From the NCBI GenBank assembly GCA_023426545.1, contig JAFAAN010000141.1, forward strand, positions 1-32,087: DNA of 32,087 nucleotides. The letters run 5' to 3'. The position numbers and the translations under genes are program-made. This DNA is from Pseudomonadota bacterium. Its GTDB lineage: Bacteria; Myxococcota; Myxococcia; Myxococcales; Myxococcaceae. The notes beneath the pieces are model-generated. The model was given only the letters and a program-made list of their open reading frames with translations, was not told the DNA's origin and searched no databases. Positions 24,548 to 32,082 of the stretch are shown one piece after another. The first letter of the stretch is position 1; the number at the start of each line of letters is the position of its first letter.

Positions 24548-25883
24548 GGGGCCGGACGACGCCGGCGTGACGGACGCGGGCACGGATGATGGCGGCAGCG
24601 ACGACAGCGGGACGCCGGATGCGGGCGCCCCGGATGCGGGCGCCGAGCCCACGCTCGAAGCAGGCGACGGCGTGGCGCGAGAGACGACCACGGTGGCGGG
24701 CATCCCCGTGGACCGCTACACGTGGACGGACGCCCAGGGTCGACCGCGCACGGTGTCCCTCAAGCGGCAGTCCCCCGCGGGCAATGGCGGCTACGCGGTG
24801 CAGATGACGTATCAGGTGCCCGCCGGCGCGGAGTGGCGGACGGTGACGGTGGACGGCACGGCCGGAGGTGAAGCGGGCTTCGGCTACTTCGTGGCCCACG
24901 AGCTGTACCGCACCTTCGACAACGGCACGTCGGGCACCATCGCGGGGCGGCACGGCGAGGACGACTCGCCGCTGGGGCTGGGCTTCCCGGTGGAGGCCTC
25001 GCGCTTGGCGCTCACCACGGAGTCCACCTCCGCCAGCCACCGCTTCACGCTGCACTACCCCAAGTGGGGCACGCTCGCCGCCATGGCTGACGTGACGGAC
25101 GCGACGGCGTCGGCGGCCGACGCGCACCAGAAGTTCAGGGTGCCCGTCACCATTCAGTGGGTCTTCCAGAAGGGCACGGACTTCCCGCGCATCGACACGC
25201 GGGTGGACCTGGGTGAGGCCACAGCGGGCCAGCTGTCCTTCGACATGCGGGGCCCTTACGGCGTCGTCGAGTTCGCGGACGCCACCGCCAGCGCCACCCT
25301 CAACAACGTGCAGTGGGGGGACTCCCTCCACCACTTCACGACTGGCGTGTCCGCCGCGGGCGCGCTCACCACCCACGCGAACTGGACGTGGAACGAGCCC
25401 ATCGGCGGCGCGCGCAAGTACCATGCGCTGCTGGCGCGGCACCCCACCTCGGGCGTGCTGTATGAGCTGGGGCTCGTCGAGCTGAAGCTCGGCGTCGACG
25501 CCGGGCTCGTCTATGGCGGCTACAGCCTCAACAACGGGACGACGCGGGCGGCCTCGGGGCGGGCGCTGCTCAGCGACGGCTTCTCCGAGGGTGAGTGGCC
25601 CTTCCAGTCCGCGCAGTACAGCGGGTTGTCGGCCGCGACGCCCGTGACGGGCAAGAAGTTCGCCTGGGGCAGCAGCTCGTTCTACGGCTCCGCGATTGAC
25701 TCCGTTTACTTCAACAATGGCATCTCACTGCCCATCACCGCGTTCCCCGAGAGCCGCGTCCTCGTGTACCGCACGTGCCTGGTGCTCGGCGTGTCGCCCT
25801 ACACGGACGCGAACCCGAAGTCGCTCGCGCGGCTGACGGCGGAGAGCGTCGCGCCCAGCTGCGCGACGGCGTCTCCGCTCTGA
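24465..25883 (+). CDS. Putative exported lipoprotein of unknown function
   Basis: Protein of 472 residues with a lipoprotein signal: basic start with RRFARLW, hydrophobic stretch, then lipobox LGAC with C22 as the acylated residue. Residues about 28-62 form an Asp/Gly/Ala/Thr-rich linker with repeated DAG units, common on myxobacterial surface lipoproteins. The rest is beta-rich, with many Trp, Tyr and Gly residues and Asn/Thr-rich turns, suggesting a beta-sandwich or carbohydrate-binding type domain. Two Cys near the C-terminus (CLVL and SCAT) could pair. The ATG at 24465 is preferred over an in-frame GTG at 24459. Neither has a ribosome-binding site, and the start lies inside the extended ALDH gene. 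I do not recognise the family. Confidence 0.8.
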   Translation: MTTYGRRFARLWLGMALALGACNGGSSEGPDDAGVTDAGTDDGGSDDSGTPDAGAPDAGAEPTLEAGDGVARETTTVAGIPVDRYTWTDAQGRPRTVSLKRQSPAGNGGYAVQMTYQVPAGAEWRTVTVDGTAGGEAGFGYFVAHELYRTFDNGTSGTIAGRHGEDDSPLGLGFPVEASRLALTTESTSASHRFTLHYPKWGTLAAMADVTDATASAADAHQKFRVPVTIQWVFQKGTDFPRIDTRVDLGEATAGQLSFDMRGPYGVVEFADATASATLNNVQWGDSLHHFTTGVSAAGALTTHANWTWNEPIGGARKYHALLARHPTSGVLYELGLVELKLGVDAGLVYGGYSLNNGTTRAASGRALLSDGFSEGEWPFQSAQYSGLSAATPVTGKKFAWGSSSFYGSAIDSVYFNNGISLPITAFPESRVLVYRTCLVLGVSPYTDANPKSLARLTAESVAPSCATASPL

Positions 25884-25907
25884 CGCCCCCCGAGCCGAAA
25901 CACCTGC

Positions 25908-25928
25908 GAGGGGGTGGCAGTCCCCCTC
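25908..25928 (+). terminator. GC hairpin after the lipoprotein gene
   Basis: GAGGGGG and CCCCCTC form a perfect seven-pair stem around a seven-base loop, about 25 bp after the lipoprotein stop. There is no T-run, so it is at best a weak or factor-assisted terminator. Confidence 0.4.
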
Positions 25929-26028
25929 CCCGCGGGCACAGAATCACGGGCGGGCGGGTGCAATCACACCAGCGCCCCTCCGTAGCCTCGCCACCATCTG
26001 TTTCGCGGAAGACCTCTGAACGGTAGCC

Positions 26029-26607
26029 ATGACCGACTCTGCGCACGCCCTCACCGTAGCGCCCCGCGATGGGGGCTTCCTGTCGCGCCTGCCCACGGTG
26101 CTGCAACCCCACCGGAGCCTGCTCACGTACTACCTCGTCAGCGCGCTGGTGGCCGGGCCCGGCTTCCCCATCCTGGGGCTCATCCGCTTCTTCAAGTACC
26201 AGACGCTGCGCTACTCGCTGGACGCCGAGGGCATCACCGTCCGCTGGGGCATCTTCTTCCGGCGCGAGGTCTCCCTGACGTACGCGCGCATCCAGGACAT
26301 CCACCTGTCCAGCAACGTGGTGGAGCGCTGGCTCGGGCTCGCGCGGATTCAAATCCAGACCGCCAGCGGCAACGCGCAGGCGGAGATCACCATCGAGGGC
26401 ATCCCCGAGTTCGAGGCCATGCGGGACTTCCTCTACTCGAAGATGCGGGGGAGCCGGGAGCGCGCCGTGCCCGCGAGCCCCGCTGCGCACGCCACGGCGG
26501 AGGGTTCGGACGCGCTCGGAGAGACGCTCCGGGAGATTGCCTCGGAGGTGCGGGCCTTGCGGCTGAGCCTGGGCGGCGGCGACGCGCGGGAGAAGCAGGA
26601 TGTCTGA
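26029..26607 (+). CDS. Bacterial PH (bPH2/DUF304) membrane protein, first of a pair
   Basis: Membrane-associated protein of 192 residues. A hydrophobic segment at about 30-55 (LLTYYLVSALVAGPGFPILGLI) is followed by a bPH2-type domain at about 58-145 (LRYSLDAEGITVRWGIFFRREVSLTYARIQDIHLSS, then VERWLGLARIQIQTASG). This is the YdbS/YdbT-like pattern in which a GIFFRRE turn and an RIQDI strand are conserved. The C-terminal 45 residues are a polar tail with a heptad-like helix. The biochemical role of these proteins is unknown. The ATG at 26029 has no good ribosome-binding site. The stop overlaps the next gene by eight bases, indicating an operon of two PH proteins. The C-terminal helix resembles that of the neighbour, so the pair may associate. 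Confidence 0.87.
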   Translation: MTDSAHALTVAPRDGGFLSRLPTVLQPHRSLLTYYLVSALVAGPGFPILGLIRFFKYQTLRYSLDAEGITVRWGIFFRREVSLTYARIQDIHLSSNVVERWLGLARIQIQTASGNAQAEITIEGIPEFEAMRDFLYSKMRGSRERAVPASPAAHATAEGSDALGETLREIASEVRALRLSLGGGDAREKQDV

Positions 26608-27361
26608 CGCCGCGCACGCCTGGCTCCTGCGCCTGCTGAAGGTGCCCGCCGCGCCCCACCTCCCCGAGGGTGCGGCGGTGCGCGTGTTCCGCTCCGCCCC
26701 GGCCTACCGCCAGCTCCAGTTGCTCCGTTGGGGCCTGCGGCAGGCCGGCGTCTTGGTGGGCCTGATTGTCACCTGGGTGGCGGTGAAACACCGGTTCATC
26801 CCGCAGCTGCCCTACGCGCATGCGGACACGGTCTTCCTCTTCTTCGAGGTGTCCGCCTGGCTCGTGTTCGCCGTGCAGGCCCCCATCACCTTCCTGGTGG
26901 CCTGGCTCGACTACGAGTACCGCTGGTACATCCTCTCCGACCGCAGCCTGCGCATCCGGGAAGGGCTCGTCTCGCTCCAGGAGAAGACGATGACCTTCGC
27001 CAACATCCAGCAGGTCTCCATCCAGCAGAACCCGGTCCAGCGCCTGCTCGGCATCGCCGACGTCAAGGTGGAGACGGCCGGTGGAGGCGGCGGGAGGCCG
27101 AAGGATGCGAACGCCCTTCACCACGAGGGCCTGCACGAGGCCCACTTCCGGGGCGTGGACAACCCCGAGGAGATTCGCGACGTCATCATGACGCGCGTTC
27201 GCCTGCACCGAGACGCGGGGCTGGGGGAGCCGCATCCCGAGCCGGCCCTCCCTCCGTCCGCTCCGCCCTCGGCCGCCACGCTCGGCGCCGCCCGGGAGCT
27301 GCTGGCCGAGGTCCGCGCGCTCCGGAGCACCTGGTCCGCGCAGGGCCCCGAAAGGCCCTGA
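26600..27361 (+). CDS. Bacterial PH (bPH2/DUF304) membrane protein, second of a pair
   Basis: Protein of 253 residues with two transmembrane helices (about 48-66 and 76-105) followed by a bPH2 domain (about 108-200). The domain shows the pattern YEYRWYILSDRSLRIREGLVSLQEKTMTFANIQQVSIQQ, then PVQRLLGIADVKVETA, matching YdbT-type proteins. The last 50 residues form a Pro-rich linker and a helix (ARELLAEVRALRSTW), similar in pattern to the end of the first protein (REIASEVRALRLSL). The start overlaps the upstream stop by eight bases, so translation is coupled. The gene is convergent with the ABC-F gene. Function is unknown. Confidence 0.88.
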   Translation: MSDAAHAWLLRLLKVPAAPHLPEGAAVRVFRSAPAYRQLQLLRWGLRQAGVLVGLIVTWVAVKHRFIPQLPYAHADTVFLFFEVSAWLVFAVQAPITFLVAWLDYEYRWYILSDRSLRIREGLVSLQEKTMTFANIQQVSIQQNPVQRLLGIADVKVETAGGGGGRPKDANALHHEGLHEAHFRGVDNPEEIRDVIMTRVRLHRDAGLGEPHPEPALPPSAPPSAATLGAARELLAEVRALRSTWSAQGPERP

Positions 27362-27392
27362 ACCCGCGGGGCCCGCACGGCGAGGCAGCCCA

Positions 27393-27416
27393 GGCCCGAG
27401 GGTGGACCTCCGGGCC
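27393..27416. terminator. Possible bidirectional hairpin between convergent genes
   Basis: GGCCCGAGG and CCTCCGGGCC form an imperfect stem with one bulged C in the 70-bp gap between the second PH gene and the ABC-F gene. No T-run is present on either side, so terminator function is uncertain. Confidence 0.35.
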
Positions 27417-27431
27417 GCGCCGCCACGCGCT

Positions 27432-29054
27432 TCAGCTGCGCAGGCCCGGCGCTTCCTGGCCCGTGCGGGCCACGTACTCAGTGTAGCCACCGCCGTACTG
27501 GTGGATGCCCTCGGGCGTCAGCTCCAGCACGCGGTTGGACAGCGCGGCCAGGAAGTGACGGTCGTGCGAGACGAAGAGCATCGTCCCCTCGTAGCGGGAC
27601 AGCGCGGTGATGAGCATCTCCTTCGTCGCCATGTCCAGGTGGTTGGTGGGCTCGTCGAGCACCAGGAAGTTGGGCGGGTCGTAGAGCATCTTCGCCATCA
27701 CCAGCCGGGCCTTCTCACCACCCGACAGCACGCGGCACTTCTTCTCCACCTCGTCGCCGGAGAAGCCGAAGCACCCGGCCAGCGCCCGCAGCGAGCCCTG
27801 CCCCGCGCGGGGGAACGCATCCTCCAGCGCCTGGAACACCGTCCGCTCGCCGTCCAGCAGGTCCATGGCGTGCTGCGCGAAGTAGCCCATCTTCACGCTG
27901 CCCCCCAGCGTCACGACGCCCGAGTCCGCCTGCGAGGCGCCCGCCACCAGCTTCAGCAGCGTGGACTTGCCCGCGCCGTTGACGCCCATGACGGCCCAGC
28001 GCTCGGTGCGCCGCACGAGGAAGTCCAGCCCCTCGTAGATGACCCGGTTGCCGTAGGCCTTGTGCACGTTCTTCAGGCTCACCACGTCGTCGCCCGAGCG
28101 CGGCGCCGGCAGGAACTCGAAGAGCACCGTCTGCCGGCGCTTGGGCGGCTCCACGCGCTCAATCTTCTCCAGCTTCTTCACCCGGCTCTGCACCTGCGCC
28201 GCGTGCGAGGCGCGCGCCTTGAAGCGCTCGATGAACTTCAGCTCCTTGGCGAGCATGGCCTGCTGGCGCTCGAACTGGGCCTGCTGCTGCTTCTCGTTCA
28301 TCGCCCGCTGCTGCTCGAAGAACTCGTAGTTGCCCGTGTAGGTGGACAGCGAGCCGCCGTCGATCTCCACCACCTTGTTCACGATGCGGTTCATGAACTC
28401 GCGGTCGTGCGACGTCATCAGCAGCGCGCCGTCGTAGTTCTTGAGGAACTCCTCCAGCCAGATGAGGCTCTCGATGTCGAGGTGGTTGCTCGGCTCGTCG
28501 AGCAGCATCGCGTCCGGGCGCATCAGGAGGATGCGGGCCAGCGCCACGCGCATCTTCCAACCGCCCGACAGCGCCCCCACGTCACCGTCCATCATCTCCT
28601 GGGTGAAGCCCAGGCCCGCGAGAATCTCCCGCGCGCGGCCCTCCAGCGCGTAGCCACCCAGCTCCTCGAAGCGCGCCTGCACCTGGCCATAGCGCTCCAC
28701 GAGCTTGTCCATGTTGTCCGCCTGGTCCGGGTCGGCCATGGCGGACTCCAACTCCTTCAGCTCGGCGGCCACCGCGCTCACGGGACCCGCGCCATCCATC
28801 ACCTCGGCGGCGGCGCTGCGGCCCTCCATCTCCCCCACGTCCTGGCTGAAGTAGCCAATGGTGACGCCCCGGTCGACCGCGACCTGCCCCTCGTCGGGGT
28901 GCTCCTGGTGGGTAATCATCCGGAACAGCGTCGTCTTGCCGGCACCGTTGGGCCCCACGAGCCCCACCTTCTCCCCCTTGTGGAGCGCCGCGGAGGCCTC
29001 GATGAAGAGAATCTGCTGGCCGTTCTGCTTGCTGATGTTGTCGAGACGAATCAT
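27432..29054 (-). CDS. ABC-F family ATPase (translation factor type)
   Basis: Cytoplasmic protein of 540 residues with two ABC nucleotide-binding domains and no membrane domain, the ABC-F architecture. Members bind the ribosomal E site and relieve stalled or antibiotic-blocked translation. Domain 1: Walker A GPNGAGKT (34-41), signature LSGGW (162-166), Walker B LLDEP (184-188). Domain 2: Walker A GVNGAGKS, signature LSGGEKAR, Walker B LVLDEPTNHLD. The inter-domain linker (about 235-320) is the charged helical hairpin typical of the P-site tether. The subgroup is not certain. The ATG at 29052-29054 lacks a clear ribosome-binding site. The gene is divergent from the B3/B4 gene and convergent with the PH pair. 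Nothing suggests a specific resistance role rather than housekeeping. Confidence 0.93.
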   Translation of the reverse strand: MIRLDNISKQNGQQILFIEASAALHKGEKVGLVGPNGAGKTTLFRMITHQEHPDEGQVAVDRGVTIGYFSQDVGEMEGRSAAAEVMDGAGPVSAVAAELKELESAMADPDQADNMDKLVERYGQVQARFEELGGYALEGRAREILAGLGFTQEMMDGDVGALSGGWKMRVALARILLMRPDAMLLDEPSNHLDIESLIWLEEFLKNYDGALLMTSHDREFMNRIVNKVVEIDGGSLSTYTGNYEFFEQQRAMNEKQQQAQFERQQAMLAKELKFIERFKARASHAAQVQSRVKKLEKIERVEPPKRRQTVLFEFLPAPRSGDDVVSLKNVHKAYGNRVIYEGLDFLVRRTERWAVMGVNGAGKSTLLKLVAGASQADSGVVTLGGSVKMGYFAQHAMDLLDGERTVFQALEDAFPRAGQGSLRALAGCFGFSGDEVEKKCRVLSGGEKARLVMAKMLYDPPNFLVLDEPTNHLDMATKEMLITALSRYEGTMLFVSHDRHFLAALSNRVLELTPEGIHQYGGGYTEYVARTGQEAPGLRS

Positions 29055-29238
29055 GTGTGTGCGGGGGACCCGGGAACAGGTGCGGCGCCCTTATGCCACG
29101 TGAGGTGCCCTGGAAAGAATGTTCCAAACGCGTGGCAGATGGCTTCTCTTGCTCGGAAGCGTGCAGGTAGGGGAGCCCCCGGCCCTGGGCTGGAAGTGGG
29201 ACCTGCCCCCACTCGCGCCCTGGCATAGACTCCGCGCC

Positions 29239-29865
29239 GTGCTGACCGTCGACCCCCACCCTTTCCTGGACGCGCTGGCCTTCACCACCACCTTCCCCGG
29301 GCCGCTGGGCACGCTGCCCTCGCCCGAGTGGCTGGTGGCGCTGCTGAAGCCCTCGGCCTCCGCGCCCCTGGCCAGCGACGACACCGTGCGCGGCGCCATC
29401 CGCGACATGCTCCGCCACGGCGGCTACAAGCCCACCGGGCGCGGCAAGCCCGCGTCGGAGTACCTGGTGCGCGCCTCGGGTGACGGCTCGCTGGGCTCCA
29501 TCAACCTCGCCGTGGACGCCTGCAACGCGGTGTCCCTGCACAGCGGCCTGCCCATCAGCGTGGTGGACCTGGACCGCGCCGCCGCGCCCTTCCGCATCGG
29601 CGTGGCCCCTGCGGGCGCGCAGTACATCTTCAATGCCTCCGGGCAGAGCATCGACCTGGGGGGCCTGCTGTGCCTCTTCGACGCGGAGGGGCCGTGCGCC
29701 AACGCCGTCAAGGACGCGCAGCGCACGAAGACGAACGCGAACACCCGCCGCACCCTCACCGTGCTCTGGGGCGCCGGGGCCCTGGGGGAGCGCACGGCAC
29801 GCGCCTTCGACTGGTACCGCGAGCTGCTGGAGCGCGCGGGGGCCACGGTGGAGCGCCTGCCCTGA
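29239..29865 (+). CDS. Stand-alone B3/B4 tRNA-editing-type domain protein
   Basis: Protein of 208 residues resembling the B3/B4 domain of the phenylalanyl-tRNA synthetase beta subunit, which hydrolyses Tyr-tRNA(Phe). The recognisable region is about 50-175: GGYKPTGRGKPASEYLVR, then SINLAVDACNAVSLHSGLPI, VVDLDRA and a following DAEGPCANAVKDAQRTKTN block. Free-standing B3/B4 proteins are widespread and may edit mischarged tRNA in trans, but their substrates are mostly unknown. The GTG at 29239 is chosen because a TAGACT -10-like box at 29225-29230 would place the transcript start at the codon, consistent with a leaderless message. An open frame extends further upstream from 29119 but is low in similarity. 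The DUF481 gene follows after 49 bp. Confidence 0.85.
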   Translation: MLTVDPHPFLDALAFTTTFPGPLGTLPSPEWLVALLKPSASAPLASDDTVRGAIRDMLRHGGYKPTGRGKPASEYLVRASGDGSLGSINLAVDACNAVSLHSGLPISVVDLDRAAAPFRIGVAPAGAQYIFNASGQSIDLGGLLCLFDAEGPCANAVKDAQRTKTNANTRRTLTVLWGAGALGERTARAFDWYRELLERAGATVERLP

Positions 29866-29914
29866 GGCACGGGGGCGCTTGAAACGCGGCGCCCGAGCAT
29901 GCAGACCGGGGGGC

Positions 29915-30691
29915 ATGTTGGGACCGGGATTCAGCAGATGGGGGTTGCTGCTCGTATGGCTCCATGCGGCGAGCGCGGCGGCGCAAATCGTCAACGTGCA
30001 GGCGCTGTTCGATGAGGACGAGGCTCCGGGGCGCTCCGTCAGCGTGGACCTGGGCACGGACTGGCGCACGGGGAGCACCCGCCTCATCAGCCTGCGGGGC
30101 GCCCTGCTGGGCCAGTGGCGGACGAAGCGGCACACGTGGCTGGGCGTCATCCGTGGCGAGTACGCCTTCGCCGCCAACGAGCGCATCGTCTCCAAGCTGC
30201 TGGAGCACGTGCGCTACCGCAACCGCTTCACGGAGCGGCTCTCCGGCGAGGCCTTCATCCAGCACGAGTACGACGAGTTCCGCCGGCTCCATTTCCGGGC
30301 CCTGCTGGGCGCCGGCCCCCGGGTGAGGGTACTGACCGGCAAGCAGGCCACGCTGGTCGTGGGGCTCGCGCTGATGCTGGAGCATGAGCGCATCCGCCGC
30401 GACAGCGAGCCGGACGCGGGCCAACAACGCACCGACCCAAGGGTGTCCAGCTACATCCTGGGGCGGCTGGAGTTCATGGAGAACGTCTTCCTGGTGGAGA
30501 CGCTCTACGTCCAGCCCCGCGTGACGAACCCCGCGGACATCCGCCTGCTCAACGACACCGTCTTCGAGGTGAAGCCCAACGAGCGCCTGACGGTCGGCAT
30601 CGGCTTCAACCTCGCGTTCGACAACTCACCGCCCGTCTCCGTGCCCAAGCTCGATACCCAGCTGCGCACCACCGTGGGCATCCGGCTCTAG
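29915..30691 (+). CDS. DUF481-family outer-membrane beta-barrel protein
   Basis: Exported protein of 258 residues with a signal peptide (RWGLLLVWLHAASAAAQ, cleavage near residue 24). The mature part has alternating strands with aromatic ends (VSVDLGTDWRTGSTRLISLRG, then HTWLGVIRGEYAFA and LSGEAFIQHEYDEF) and finishes with TVGIRL, ending on a Leu that could act as the terminal barrel residue. This is the DUF481 pattern of salt- and alkali-induced outer-membrane proteins. The central loop DSEPDAGQQRTDPR is likely exposed. The ATG at 29915 follows GGGGGG by one base. An earlier ATG at 29899 is in another frame. No obvious function beyond the barrel. Confidence 0.8.
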   Translation: MLGPGFSRWGLLLVWLHAASAAAQIVNVQALFDEDEAPGRSVSVDLGTDWRTGSTRLISLRGALLGQWRTKRHTWLGVIRGEYAFAANERIVSKLLEHVRYRNRFTERLSGEAFIQHEYDEFRRLHFRALLGAGPRVRVLTGKQATLVVGLALMLEHERIRRDSEPDAGQQRTDPRVSSYILGRLEFMENVFLVETLYVQPRVTNPADIRLLNDTVFEVKPNERLTVGIGFNLAFDNSPPVSVPKLDTQLRTTVGIRL

Positions 30692-30797
30692 CGGGGGGGG
30701 CCAGGCACCCGCCACGCCCCTCGGGGACTGCCGCCCGGCCGACCACGACCGGCCCTCACCCGCCTCCCCGGCCCCCTCCGGGAAGGGCTCACCGTTG

Positions 30798-30816
30798 TTG
30801 GCAACTGTCTTGCTTC
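30798..30816 (+). promoter_or_regulatory. Sigma-54 (-24/-12) promoter
   Basis: GTTGGCAACTGTCTTGCTT carries TGGCA, six bases, then TTGCT. GG (30801-30802) and GC (30813-30814) are exactly ten bases apart, as sigma-54 requires. The predicted start near 30825 is about 16 bases before the CBS gene start at 30841. Regulation would depend on an enhancer-binding protein. Confidence 0.65.
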
Positions 30817-30840
30817 TGTGCCTCGCAGGGCAACAACAGG

Positions 30841-31194
30841 GTGGCGAGGTCGGTGATGACGGAGCGGCGCACGGAGCACGAGGACGCGGTGGCCAGGGCG
30901 GTGACGCTCTTCCCCAGGGACACGGTGATGAGGGCGCTGTCGCTGATGCAGCGCTATGGGCTGGGCCGGCTGCCCGTCGTGGACGAGACGGATGGCGAGC
31001 TCCTCGGGGACGTGACGGCGGACGACCTCACGCAGGTCTGGCGGTACGCCCCACTGGCCTGTATGTCGGAAATTCTTTCACTGAAAACCCTGCGGAACGA
31101 GGAGCTGGAGGAGGCCCCTCGCTGGGGTCCGCGCATCACCCTGGTCTCTCCGCTGGTGGACGTGTACCAGACCAGCAAGCGCTGGGTGCAGTAG
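30841..31194 (+). CDS. CBS-domain protein
   Basis: Small cytoplasmic protein of 117 residues. It begins VARSVMTERR, where SVMT is the usual start of a CBS domain, then ALSLMQRYGLGRLPVVDETDGELLGDVTADDL is a clear CBS motif, including the GRLPVVD strand-loop. Only one CBS repeat is evident; the C-terminal 45 residues are mostly polar (LKTLRNEELEEAPRWGPR) and not obviously a second repeat, so it probably dimerises to bind an adenosyl nucleotide. The GTG at 30841 is chosen because it keeps SVMT, but an ATG at 30856 has a better GAGG ribosome-binding site. A sigma-54 promoter lies directly upstream. Target of regulation is unknown. Confidence 0.82.
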   Translation: MARSVMTERRTEHEDAVARAVTLFPRDTVMRALSLMQRYGLGRLPVVDETDGELLGDVTADDLTQVWRYAPLACMSEILSLKTLRNEELEEAPRWGPRITLVSPLVDVYQTSKRWVQ

Positions 31195-31381
31195 GTCGGC
31201 CCCAGGGGGCTCGCGGCCCGGGCCGGAGCGGGAGGAGCCGGGCGGGCGCCGGTGCTCCCGTCGAGCGATTCGGCGTATGTCTTTCATGACTCGTGGAAAC
31301 CCCTGAGTCTGACATTCAAACAACCCAGCAACACGCTCGAGCCACAATCCTCCACGCGCATTGAAATCAATGTTTTCCTAG

Positions 31382-31405
31382 CTTTGATTTGAAATCGAAT
31401 CAAAG
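31382..31405. promoter_or_regulatory. AT-rich inverted repeat and promoter
   Basis: CTTTGATT (31382-31389) and AATCAAAG (31398-31405) are perfect eight-base arms around an eight-base spacer. TTGAAA at 31389-31394 with TAGTAA at 31413-31418 (18 bp apart) could be a sigma-70-type promoter overlapping the repeat, placing transcription start near 31426 before the secreted-protein gene. The whole 31310-31420 tract is far more AT-rich than the rest of the window. Confidence 0.45.
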
Positions 31406-31464
31406 ACAGTGCTAGTAAGACATTGGCTTCGGCCGACCCCGCACAATCAACACAGGAGAAGTCC

Positions 31465-32025
31465 ATGACGAGGAACGTGAAGCGTTTCCTGGCTGGCTCA
31501 CTGCTGTCTCTCACGCCTTCGATCGCGTTCGCCGGGCAGGTCGATTTCGGATTCCCTGACTTCCTCTCCCCGCGTGACGAATATGTCAGCGTCCGTGAGG
31601 GAGCGGTCCAGATTCCCACGCGGCGAGGACCTCCGGTGGCGTCCATCAGCCCCGCCCTGGAGGACCTCTTCGTCATCAACCAGACGGGCTCCGACATCTC
31701 CCTGGGCATCCAAATCCTGACGGGAAATCTGATCGGCGTGTACAACCCCTACCCCATCCCCACCGCCAACTTCGGCGGATTCCGGGTCGACGCTCCCGCG
31801 CCCAGCCCGCTGGTCGTCCAGCAGTACTACTGGACGGTCGACCCGTCGAATCCGGCCGACTCGAAGACGTGTGTCTGGCGGCTGGAGGTCAGTGACGTCG
31901 ACGGCTCCTGCTCGGCCCAGGTGTTCTACGGCACCTATGGCGGCGCCAGCTGCACCGTCGATCCGGACCAGTCCTTCATCGACCCGACCACGTGTGAGAC
32001 GCAGATCGTCACCCTCATGCAGTGA
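31465..32025 (+). CDS. Secreted protein of unknown function, 186 residues
   Basis: Exported protein with a clear signal peptide (MTRNVKRFLAGSLLSLTPSIAFA, cleaved near residue 23). The mature part is beta-rich with many Pro, Asp and Tyr residues, and has four Cys late in the sequence (CVW, SCS, SCT, CET), probably two disulfides. The strong ribosome-binding site AGGAG lies seven bases before the ATG at 31465, which supports this start over the upstream open frame. I do not recognise the family. It sits behind an AT-rich promoter unlike the surrounding DNA, possibly because it is a recently acquired or strongly regulated gene. The gene ends 62 bp before the right edge of the window. Confidence 0.8.
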   Translation: MTRNVKRFLAGSLLSLTPSIAFAGQVDFGFPDFLSPRDEYVSVREGAVQIPTRRGPPVASISPALEDLFVINQTGSDISLGIQILTGNLIGVYNPYPIPTANFGGFRVDAPAPSPLVVQQYYWTVDPSNPADSKTCVWRLEVSDVDGSCSAQVFYGTYGGASCTVDPDQSFIDPTTCETQIVTLMQ

Positions 32026-32060
32026 GCCGAGCCGCAGCGGTGGTGCGACGCGGGGGGGCC

Positions 32061-32082
32061 CGCGGGGGCGCCCCCCCCCGCG
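32061..32082 (+). terminator. Strong GC hairpin at the right edge
   Basis: CGCGGGGG (32061-32068) and CCCCCGCG (32075-32082) form a perfect eight-pair stem around six bases, 35 bp after the last stop codon. It lies within a G/C homopolymer-rich tract at the end of the window, so it may be an assembly artefact or the start of a terminator whose T-run is outside the window. Confidence 0.35.

Noticed and set aside
29190..29206. TGG...TGC element before the B3/B4 gene as a sigma-54 promoter
   Set aside because: Spacing between GG and GC is eleven bases, not ten, and flanking bases do not match. The TAGACT box fits better.
27402..29228. Long plus-strand open frame opposite the ABC-F gene
   Set aside because: Low-complexity His/Leu/Arg/Gln composition with no recognisable domain. 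The minus-strand frame has two full ABC domains.
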